Assembly: GCA_022821845.1 (NCBI GenBank)
Contig: JAJECT010000031.1
Coordinates: 1-44,084 of the forward strand
Origin: Rhodothermales bacterium
GTDB taxonomy: Bacteria; Bacteroidota; Rhodothermia; Rhodothermales; VXPQ01
DNA length: 44,084 nucleotides
Reading direction: 5' to 3'
The notes under the pieces are model-generated. The model did not search any database and had not been told where the DNA came from. It saw nothing but the letters and a program-made list of their open reading frames with translations. This document shows, one piece after another, positions 33,866 through 44,084 of the stretch; the first letter of the stretch is position 1, and every line of letters begins with the position of its first letter. The position numbers and the translations under genes were made by a program.

Positions 33866-33869
<4 letters not shown>
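32949..33869 (-). CDS. Fourth subunit of the type I-G CRISPR effector (Cas8-position/Cas3-extension-like protein)
   Basis: The 306-residue protein begins MKGTHLTGLEGTNPLGFLAALG, then WWSEDITPHAVV, a mostly helical middle and the end KQGGYGTFGPPETVW. I recall this GLxGxNPLGFLAALG start from small proteins encoded with type I-U/I-G cas3 genes, but do not know an assigned role. The ATG overlaps the cas3 stop (ATGA). It occupies the place where other I-G loci encode Csx17/Cas8g or Csb3, so a role in the target-recognition complex or as a cas3 helper is likely. It is much shorter than Csx17. It is the last gene of the effector operon. Confidence 0.65.
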
Positions 33870-38333
<4,464 letters not shown>

Positions 38334-39587
38334 CTATTCTGTCATCGGTTCATTTGCAGATACCTTGTGGCTGCGCCGAATCAACTCCAGCAGCTTAGGT
38401 GCGGGTTCAAGTCGAATATCAGCCGTCTCCCAACCAATCCCGGCCGCTGCGGCCTGCTCCGCCGCCGTCATGAGAATCTTGATGGCGTTTGCACGATCTA
38501 CTTCCACGATCTCACCGACAGAACCATCGCGGGAAAGCAATTCAAGCCTCGGCGGATGCGTTGGAAGTAGCAAGCAGCGTGAACGGAGGTCGAAGTCCAT
38601 TTCGTACTGGTAGGCGATGGCCGCGATGCCAAGGGCCGCAACAGCCGTATGCATGGCAGTTTCTGCTTCGCGACCATAGTCTTTGCACCGCAGCTTGCGA
38701 AGAGCGGCAAAAGATATCACTGTAGTCTGCAGGGCACTTGAAATAGTGACTCCGCCTGCCTGAGCATCTATCTGAGGAGGAATGTTGCCGTGGTTGATTT
38801 TGGAGGGCTGTCCGGCTTCGCCACTCCCACTACCTCGGGATGCATGGACAAGGTTTCCCTTCTTGTCTCTTTCAGCCTGTTTCGAATCGTCGGTCCATAC
38901 CTCGTTTGGATCTGCACTATTGTACAAACGATCATCTGGCGTAACCTTTTCAATCTGCAGTGGATCTATGCGGCTACCGACTTTTTTGCCTATCGAAGCG
39001 TCAAAACCCACGATCTCTGACACATAGGCCCGCTGAAATTTCGATCCCAGTCCGCCTTTCGGACCCGTTGAATCCCACATGCCGAACAGCAAAGAGGTGG
39101 GAGAGTAGCGAAACATATCCGTAGCGTTGCGGGGTGTAGCTTGAGTAACCGCAAGACCGATATCGGACAAGCGAAATAGTGTTCCGCCGAGCAAGCTGTC
39201 CCGGAAAATTGCATCCGCTAGTCGATGAGGCGCCTCCAGCACCGTCAACTTCTCGTAGTCCGTCGCGTCTCCGTCATTAGAGAAATCGACATAGGGCACG
39301 GGAAAAATCAACTCGCCTCGCTCCCAGCCAGCAAGCAGGGCGAGTTCCGCCCTGTTTGCCTGTGATGCGACAGAATCCAGCAACACAGTGATGGACACCT
39401 TGTCACTGCCACCAACCTGGCGTTCTTCCACTGCATACTTATGGTCAGCTCTTCCATCAACAGCGTAGGATGGAGGGAAGACCTTGTCCCCTTCACCCCC
39501 GGCGGGCTGAAGGGTCATGCGTGATCGCAGGGCAACTGCATTACCAGAGACGGCATCACGGAGCTTCTCGAAAGTAAGTTGAGCCAT
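38334..39587 (-). CDS. csb1: Type I-G CRISPR backbone protein Csb1 (Cas7, GSU0053 family)
   Basis: The 417-residue protein forms the crRNA-coating backbone of the type I-G complex. Recognisable parts are ALRSRMTLQPAGGEGDKVFPP, RVQLDSVASQANR-like LLDSVASQANRAELAL, SPTSLLFGMWDSTGPKGGLG, SKFQRAYVSEIVGFDA and the conserved GSRIDPLQI. The SVASQANR and SLLFGxWDSxG blocks are diagnostic for GSU0053-type Cas7. It starts 29 bases after the orf88 gene on the same strand and ends 3 bases before csb2. Confidence 0.92.
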   Translation of the reverse strand: MAQLTFEKLRDAVSGNAVALRSRMTLQPAGGEGDKVFPPSYAVDGRADHKYAVEERQVGGSDKVSITVLLDSVASQANRAELALLAGWERGELIFPVPYVDFSNDGDATDYEKLTVLEAPHRLADAIFRDSLLGGTLFRLSDIGLAVTQATPRNATDMFRYSPTSLLFGMWDSTGPKGGLGSKFQRAYVSEIVGFDASIGKKVGSRIDPLQIEKVTPDDRLYNSADPNEVWTDDSKQAERDKKGNLVHASRGSGSGEAGQPSKINHGNIPPQIDAQAGGVTISSALQTTVISFAALRKLRCKDYGREAETAMHTAVAALGIAAIAYQYEMDFDLRSRCLLLPTHPPRLELLSRDGSVGEIVEVDRANAIKILMTAAEQAAAAGIGWETADIRLEPAPKLLELIRRSHKVSANEPMTE

Positions 39588-39616
39588 TTTTTCCAGAAAT
39601 TTGGGTCAATGTTGCA

Positions 39617-39883
39617 TCAGTTATTGGTGTGGTTCTGCAGGGGGCTCTTGCCGGGAGCAACCTCCAAACATCTATCAGGTTCCAAAGAGCATTTCGTTGT
39701 AACGGAATGCCGAATATGCCGTGCAAGGCGCTCCCGAATCCACTCCTCGTCCACCGGCTCGCCTTCCATCGCCATAGAGTTGGCGACGTGTCGGGGAATT
39801 GCTTCCAGGCGCCGCCGTTGTTTTTCTTCAGGAGGGAGGCTGCGCCAGTATTCGACCGCTTCAATCCAGGATGTATCCGACAT
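39617..39883 (-). CDS. Small protein with Fic-inhibitor-like motif
   Basis: The 88-residue protein reads WIEAVEYWRSLPPEEKQRRR, then RHVANSMAMEGEPVDEEWIR and a tail without clear character. SMAMEG fits the pattern S/T-x3-E-G/N of the inhibitory helix in Fic regulators such as VbhA, and the flanking helices fit such an antitoxin, but no Fic gene is in the window. ATG 39883 is preceded by AGCAGGCAAAAC, a fair ribosome site; a GTG further upstream is possible. It sits between the PRTase gene and csb1, all on the - strand, so it may be co-transcribed with the CRISPR effector operon. Confidence 0.5.
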   Translation of the reverse strand: MSDTSWIEAVEYWRSLPPEEKQRRRLEAIPRHVANSMAMEGEPVDEEWIRERLARHIRHSVTTKCSLEPDRCLEVAPGKSPLQNHTNN

Positions 39884-40001
39884 GTTTTGCCTGCTTGTAG
39901 CCAGCTGCGATAAGGGTTTTTGTAGCGCGTTCATAGAATGGTCCATAAACCGCCCCACCCCTTACGCCTCATTCAGATTTTCAAGCATTTTGCCCGCCGC
40001 C

Positions 40002-40748
40002 TCAGCCATTTCCTTCTTGCTCCGCCGCAGCAAGCCGATTTCGTATCGCGTCAGCATCCGGGGAGCGGGCGAGGTACCGAGCTTCCGATTGAGTAAGGCA
40101 GTCGAAGGAGTGACCGAATCGGTCTCGCCACCATTTTTCGAAATCCGGTCCATGTTTTTCGCGGAGTTCATGAAGTTGCTCTCTGGAGGGATTCAGTTTG
40201 GCGGAATATGGCTTCCCGGTCAACGCAACGGCGCCGACAACCCGGGCGTCCTGGCATTCGATCCAACCGCGCAAATTCGCCAGCGTTCCGCCCTGCCCGA
40301 CAAAATCGTCCACCATAACGTAACTGTACTTTCTGCGTACTCGGCCCTTGAATCTGGCCTGCCGGACAAGGCGACCGTATCCGTCCGCCCCCGTATGATA
40401 GACAAGGTTCGCTTGCACGACGGTAACATCGCAAGGGATATTCAATCTATCCCCGAGAAATTTCGCCAACGCAATCGGAATTGCATTGACCCCGTCGCGT
40501 TCGTAGGCGTGCGCACTGATTAACATGAGCGGGCGCTCCCCCGTGATTTCTGCAATCAGTGATCGGATGGCGGCTATCCCTTTTGCGTTAACCAGATCGT
40601 GGACCAACCTTATTGCCGCTTCCACGTTGCCCGCTTTCGCGGCGGGATATTCGGGATGCTTCTTCGTATCGGATTCGGCGGCCAGCAAGACCACATCTGG
40701 AAAATCCTTCCAGACGATTCTTGGAGGAGAGGAGGAGTTCGCGCGCAT
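40002..40748 (-). CDS. Phosphoribosyltransferase (PRTase)-fold protein
   Basis: The 248-residue protein carries the PRPP-binding signature of type I PRTases: YVMVDDFVGQGGTLANLRG, with the acidic pair in VDDFVGQGGT at about residues 146-155, preceded by PLMLISAHAYERDGVN and followed by VGAVALTGK. The C-terminus (DRFGHSFDCLTQSEARYLARSPDADAIRNR, in pieces) is helical and not part of the core fold. The substrate is unknown; DNA-competence (ComF) and pyrimidine salvage types lack this tail. The gene starts 2 bases after the MNT gene ends; an alternative TTG start would overlap its TGA. Part of it is duplicated upstream of the MNT. Confidence 0.75.
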   Translation of the reverse strand: MRANSSSPPRIVWKDFPDVVLLAAESDTKKHPEYPAAKAGNVEAAIRLVHDLVNAKGIAAIRSLIAEITGERPLMLISAHAYERDGVNAIPIALAKFLGDRLNIPCDVTVVQANLVYHTGADGYGRLVRQARFKGRVRRKYSYVMVDDFVGQGGTLANLRGWIECQDARVVGAVALTGKPYSAKLNPSREQLHELREKHGPDFEKWWRDRFGHSFDCLTQSEARYLARSPDADAIRNRLAAAEQEGNG

Positions 40749-41263
40749 CGTCAAGGTCGAACATGAAGCACCGTCCCCTCCCGAAGCGCCCGTCCAAGGA
40801 CATGATTGCGAGAACCGCGCCAGCGATTCGCCTCGTCACGGCTATATACCAGAATGTCCGTTGAGACATTAAAGTCCGCCACGGCCTCGTATAGACGAGC
40901 AGCCTGAAGCCGCCGGCTCCGCGTCTTGCCAAAAGGAGCCGATTCGATCACGACCAGATCGACATCCGAGTTTTCCCTTGCGCTGCCAGAAGCGCGTGAT
41001 CCAAACAGGATTACCTCCTCTGGATTAACCGCGTCCACGATAGAGCGGACAATTTTTTGAACTATTTCGTCCATTGGTGTCGTATAGGGTCATTTCCCGG
41101 TCAACGCAACGGCGCCGACAACCCGGGCATCCTGGCATTCGATCCAACCGCGCAAATTCGCCAGCGTTCCGCCTTGCCCGACAAAATCGTCTACCATAAC
41201 GTAACTGTACTTTTTGCGTACTCGGCCCTTGAATCGGGCCTGCCGGGCAAGGCGACCGTATCC
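40213..41263. repeat. 170-bp direct repeat flanking the MNT gene
   Basis: Bases 40213-40382 and 41094-41263 are the same sequence with about six substitutions and no gap. Most of the changes are silent in the PRTase frame. The repeats are in direct orientation and lie about 710 bases apart, enclosing the 5' half of the PRTase gene and the whole MNT gene. Confidence 0.9.
40751..41074 (-). CDS. Minimal nucleotidyltransferase (MNT, pol-beta fold)
   Basis: The 107-residue protein has the nucleotidyltransferase motif LFGSRASGSARENSDVDL with GS at 25-26 and the metal-binding Asp at 37 and 39; a third Asp is likely D73 in STDILVYS. It ends NHVLGRALREGTVLHV, typical of MNTs that pair with HEPN toxins. 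MNTs in such pairs transfer AMP or another nucleotide to their partner and silence it. Here the adjacent gene is a PRTase and the HEPN genes lie 9 kb away, which is an unusual pairing. The gene is between two copies of PRTase sequence. Confidence 0.85.
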   Translation of the reverse strand: MDEIVQKIVRSIVDAVNPEEVILFGSRASGSARENSDVDLVVIESAPFGKTRSRRLQAARLYEAVADFNVSTDILVYSRDEANRWRGSRNHVLGRALREGTVLHVRP

Positions 41264-41305
41264 ATTCCTGCCCGCGCCAACAAAAGGCGAGGCAAATTCG
41301 TACAT
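41090..41305 (-). pseudogene. PRTase gene fragment (partial duplicate)
   Basis: This 71-codon frame reproduces about 57 residues of the PRTase including YSYVMVDDFVGQGGTLANL, with two amino-acid changes. It lacks both the N-terminal domain and the C-terminal tail. The start side (MYEFASPFVGAGRN) is unrelated. A stop follows the duplicated part directly. It is a remnant of a tandem copy, or a small expressed piece; I favour a remnant. Confidence 0.7.
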
Positions 41306-41390
41306 TGATTATAGCACAGATATCAGGTTGCAGATGCCGTTCCTGATCACGCGATTTCGTTTGACCCGATCCTCGCCTCGTTAAGCCGCC

Positions 41391-41609
41391 ATGGAACCGA
41401 ATAAATCCTCGCGTTCGGCTGATTCGCCGGACATCCCCTCAGCGTATGCGCAGAAGAAATTGCGGGAGTACAATGAAGAGATACGTCGTTTGCGCAAGGA
41501 ACTGGATCAGACCCAGGGCAGGCTGCACAAGGCGGAGACCGTTATAAGGATACAAACAAGATTGCTTGAAGCCGAACGCAAGCGACCAAGTGCTACAGAT
41601 CAGCCATGA
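41391..41609 (+). CDS. Small coiled-coil protein upstream of cas4-cas1
   Basis: The 72-residue protein is hydrophilic. Residues 22-62 (KKLREYNEEIRRLRKELDQT through RIQTRLLEAERKR) have heptad spacing of Leu/Ile and should form a coiled coil. No known Cas protein of this type comes to mind. It lies in the divergent region between the MNT-side genes and cas4-cas1, 103 bases before the latter and on its strand. Its codon use resembles that of cas4-cas1. It could be an independent small gene; its role is unknown. Confidence 0.45.
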   Translation: MEPNKSSRSADSPDIPSAYAQKKLREYNEEIRRLRKELDQTQGRLHKAETVIRIQTRLLEAERKRPSATDQP

Positions 41610-41712
41610 AGCGGACGATCACGCCGCCCAATCCACTCGAACCGCCTCGGTTCATTTCATTCTTTACAATATGAGGCAGTACAGGTAATCGCAATGGCGA
41701 AATATACCCTGC

Positions 41713-43422
41713 ATGGACAAAAAACCCCAACTTTCGCTCGCCTTGCCGCCTCCTCCGGTTTCGGGGGAAGTTCCGCTGATCCCGGCCCGCATGGTCAACG
41801 AGTGGGTGTATTGCCCTCGGCTGGCCTACCTGGAATGGGTGGAGAACGAGTGGGCCGATAGCGGCGACACAGCCCAGGGCAAGCGCGTCCATGCCCGCGT
41901 CGACGAAGGGAAGGGGAATTTTCCCGCCCCGGACGAACTCAGCGAGGAAATGGTCAAGGGCCGTTCCGTAACCATGTCCTCAGAGCGGCTTGGCGTGATC
42001 GCCAAAATGGATGTCGTAGAAGCGGAAGACGGTACGGTAATCCCGGTCGATTACAAGAAAGGAAAACGTCCCCATATCGCTGCCGGCGCCTACGAACCGG
42101 AACGGGTTCAGGTTTGCGTACAGGGCATGATTCTGGAAGATAATGGATACAAGGTTTCGCACGGCGCTTTGTGGTACGCCGGTTCGCGAGAGCGGGTGCG
42201 CATCTTTTTCGACGAAGAATTGCGGGCGCGAACGCTTGAAGCCATCGCAGGATTGCGCTACGCGGCTTCGGCTCTTCGGCGCCCGCCTCCGTTGGAGGAC
42301 AGTCCCAAATGTCCGCGCTGCTCGCTCGCCGGAATTTGCCTTCCGGACGAAATGAATCTCTTTCGCAAGGGCTTGTCGAATCTGCGTCCGCTGAATCCCT
42401 CCGACGATCCTGCGCTTCCGCTCTATGTACAAACGCCGGGGGCGAAATTGCGCAAAAGAGGAGAGCGACTTCTTGTCGAAACCGAGATGGACAAGGTGGA
42501 AGTGCCGATGATCGATGTTTCGCAAGTCGCGTTGTTCGGGCCGGTTTCCGTAACGACGCAGGCGCTTCACGCCCTGATGCGCGCCGAAATTCCGGTATCC
42601 TGGTTTTCCACGGGCGGCTGGTTGCTTGGGCACACCGTGGGGACGGGCAAGGGCAACGCAGCGACCCGCGAAGCGCAATACCGATTCGCTTTCGACGACA
42701 AGCGATGCCTTGCATTGGCGCAGGGCCTTATTGAGGCCAAAGTGCGCAACACCCGCACGATGCTGCGCCGAAACTGGAGAGGGGAGCCGGAGGAACGCGA
42801 AGAGGCTCTTGTCCGCCTGCAACGCATGGCCAAACGGGCGTCCAGAACGAAAGACGCGCAGCAATTGCTGGGAATCGAGGGGGAGGCGGCATCGATCTAT
42901 TTCGGGCGGTTCGAAAGCATGCTTGCGAAAGAAATCATAGCGCGGCTTCCCGTCTTTGCTTTCGAAAAACGAAACAGGCGTCCGCCCACAGACCCTGTCA
43001 ACGCCATGCTTTCGTTTGCCTATGCGCTTTTGACAAGAACATTTACGACGACCATTGCCGCTACGGGATTGGATCCATACATGGGATTTTATCATCGCCC
43101 CAGGCATGGACGTCCTGCGCTGTCGCTCGATCTGATGGAGCCTTTCCGGCCTGTTATCGCAGATTCCTGCGTGATTCAGGCTATCAACAATGGCGAGATC
43201 AAGGAAAACGATTTTGTGCTGAACGGCCCGTCCTGCGCCCTCAAATCCGGCGGACGCAAAGCGGTAATATCGGCTTTCGAACGCCGCATGGATCAGGAAA
43301 CCACCCATCCTTTTTTCGGATATCGGGTTTCCATGCGTCGCTTGATCGAAGTGCAGGCGCGCTTGCTGATTCGGTATTTTCAGGGGGAAATATCCACGTA
43401 TCCTCACTATCTTCCAAGGTAA
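41713..43422 (+). CDS. cas4-cas1: Cas4-Cas1 fusion protein (CRISPR adaptation)
   Basis: The 569-residue protein joins a Cas4 nuclease (about 20-215) to Cas1 (about 235-569). The Cas4 part shows its cluster ligands C34 (WVYCPRLAYLEW) and C200, C203, C209 (CPRCSLAGIC) and the nuclease residues D100 and D113/K115 (PVDYKKGK). The Cas1 part shows the metal ligands E391 (LLGIEGEAASIYF), H461 (GFYHRPRHGRP) and D473/E476 (LDLMEPFRPVI). Cas4 trims and orients prespacers; Cas1 with Cas2 inserts them next to the leader. Such a fusion is typical of type I-G/I-U. cas2 follows after 4 bases. Confidence 0.96.
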   Translation: MDKKPQLSLALPPPPVSGEVPLIPARMVNEWVYCPRLAYLEWVENEWADSGDTAQGKRVHARVDEGKGNFPAPDELSEEMVKGRSVTMSSERLGVIAKMDVVEAEDGTVIPVDYKKGKRPHIAAGAYEPERVQVCVQGMILEDNGYKVSHGALWYAGSRERVRIFFDEELRARTLEAIAGLRYAASALRRPPPLEDSPKCPRCSLAGICLPDEMNLFRKGLSNLRPLNPSDDPALPLYVQTPGAKLRKRGERLLVETEMDKVEVPMIDVSQVALFGPVSVTTQALHALMRAEIPVSWFSTGGWLLGHTVGTGKGNAATREAQYRFAFDDKRCLALAQGLIEAKVRNTRTMLRRNWRGEPEEREEALVRLQRMAKRASRTKDAQQLLGIEGEAASIYFGRFESMLAKEIIARLPVFAFEKRNRRPPTDPVNAMLSFAYALLTRTFTTTIAATGLDPYMGFYHRPRHGRPALSLDLMEPFRPVIADSCVIQAINNGEIKENDFVLNGPSCALKSGGRKAVISAFERRMDQETTHPFFGYRVSMRRLIEVQARLLIRYFQGEISTYPHYLPR

Positions 43423-43426
43423 TTAT

Positions 43427-43720
43427 ATGGCTGCCGAACGACTGTACATCGTCACGTACGATATTTCGGAACCCAGGCGCTGGCGAAAGGTGTTCAAAGC
43501 GATGAAAGGCTATGGGCGCTGGTTGCAACTATCCGTTTTTCAATGTCGATTGACGTCGCGACGCCATGCGGAGATGGCTGCTTGCCTGGAATCCTTGATC
43601 AAACCGTCGGAAGATCATATTCTGATCATCGATATCGGGCTGGTGGAGCGGGTTTCCATGCGGGTCGAGAGTCTGGGCAAGACCTACGAGGCCCCGAATC
43701 GTCAAGCCGTGATCGTTTAG
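43427..43720 (+). CDS. cas2: Cas2 (CRISPR adaptation)
   Basis: The 97-residue protein has the ferredoxin-like Cas2 fold: YIVTYDISEPRRWRKVFKAM at the start (D12 at the usual acidic position), QLSVFQCRLTSRRHAEM and DHILIIDIGLVERV. Cas2 forms the bridge between two Cas1 dimers during spacer integration. The length is normal. It ends 211 bases before the first repeat, so cas4-cas1, cas2 and the array are in one direction. Confidence 0.95.
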   Translation: MAAERLYIVTYDISEPRRWRKVFKAMKGYGRWLQLSVFQCRLTSRRHAEMAACLESLIKPSEDHILIIDIGLVERVSMRVESLGKTYEAPNRQAVIV

Positions 43721-43931
43721 CAAAAACAACCTGCCGTGTGCGTTGCGAGAACTTTGACAGGCCGATGACGATGGGCAGCCCTCGCTTTTTCATAACCGCT
43801 TTGCAGACAGGGGGATATGAGAATATTTTGATTCTTTGTAAGAAAAATTCGTATCATTACGGATACGCTGCGGCGCAGCGGTCGCAATATGCCTTGAAGG
43901 GCCAATGCCCACACAAAGATAGGTAGATGCT
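43721..43931 (+). promoter_or_regulatory. CRISPR leader
   Basis: The 211 bases between cas2 and the first repeat contain no gene of note. An AT-rich stretch (about 43818-43860, with ATATTTTGATTCTTTG) may carry the array promoter. A perfect hairpin CGCTG-CGGCG-CAGCG lies at 43866-43880 and is preceded by GGATA, as is the hairpin at 12859. Leader function follows from position next to cas2 and the first repeat. Confidence 0.75.
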
Positions 43932-44084
43932 ATTTCCGGGGCCGCGCGGCCCCGGCCTCATTGAAGCTTCTTCGCCGTCCTTCTCGTACCATACCGGAGA
44001 CAGATTTCCGGGGCCGCGCGGCCCCGGCCTCATTGAAGCCGCCGCGATTTCGATTTTTGCGCGCAGCCCCTCGGCATTTCCGGG
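43932..44084 (+). CRISPR. CRISPR array, leader end (continues beyond the window)
   Basis: The 36-bp repeat is seen at 43932-43967 and 44004-44039, identical, and a third begins at 44076. Two spacers of exactly 36 bases lie between (43968-44003 and 44040-44075). The repeat starts ATTTCC, has a perfect 20-bp palindrome in its middle and ends CTCATTGAAGC. The ATTGAAGC end is the usual crRNA 5' handle, so transcription runs left to right, from the leader. Neither spacer has an obvious match elsewhere in the window. Confidence 0.97.

Noticed and set aside
39962-40057. A 31-codon frame (MLTRYEIGLLRRSKKEMAEA...) overlapping the PRTase 3' end on the - strand
   Set aside because: It looks protein-like and could be a micro-protein, but it overlaps a well-supported C-terminus for most of its length and has no other support.
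43543-43926. A + strand frame over cas2 and the leader
   Set aside because: It is out of phase with cas2 and its leader part is not protein-like.

Overview
The window is a piece of a GC-rich bacterial chromosome, most likely from the phylum Bacteroidota in the wide sense (Rhodothermia/Balneolia type). The pointers are a giant surface protein ending in a YPNPFNPST-type C-terminal sorting domain, a promoter that matches the Bacteroidota form TTTG...TAnnTTTG (15031-15063), a LuxE/LuxC-like acyl-reduction pair, a fused alpha-beta branched-chain E1, and many outer-membrane beta-barrels. The exact taxon cannot be read from this window.

Left part (1-18222, mostly + strand): a tandemly duplicated membrane-anchored coiled-coil gene, a sodium:neurotransmitter-type symporter, LuxE- and LuxC-like acyl-reduction enzymes, an Nfu_N protein (- strand), a YqjE/YqjD-like envelope pair, adenylate kinase, a polyprenyl synthase, HPr and Enzyme I of a PTS, a protease/propeller/barrel surface protein, a BamB-like lipoprotein, a PEGA-like protein and a 1008-residue Calx-beta surface protein whose signal region holds 13 consecutive G residues.

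Middle (18278-31560): a - strand cell-envelope cluster (Wzi-like barrel, small barrel, TonB-type receptor, UbiA prenyltransferase), then a + strand polyprenyl-phosphate sugar transferase overlapping a fused 2-oxoacid dehydrogenase E1, a Bcp peroxiredoxin, a small lipoprotein (- strand), GatB with a 60-bp tandem-repeat insertion, a partial duplication of the gatB 3' end, an AT-rich spacer and triosephosphate isomerase.

Right part (31654-44084) is an accessory, defence-rich region. Two tandem copies of a two-gene HEPN module lie at its left edge; the second HEPN gene is cut after about 31 codons, where the - strand CRISPR effector block begins. That block, read from right to left, is a minimal nucleotidyltransferase (MNT), a phosphoribosyltransferase-like protein (PRTase), an 88-residue protein with a Fic-inhibitor-like motif, csb1 (Cas7), csb2 (Cas5/6), cas3 (helicase-HD) and a 306-residue fourth subunit: a type I-G (formerly I-U) system. 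Divergently on the + strand lie a small coiled-coil protein, a cas4-cas1 fusion, cas2, a leader, and the start of a CRISPR array with 36-bp repeats and 36-bp spacers that runs off the window. Adaptation genes make spacers, the array feeds crRNA to the Csb2/Csb1 complex, and Cas3 destroys the target. The MNT-PRTase-orf88 genes sit where they could be co-transcribed with the effector genes and are the least explained part of the window.
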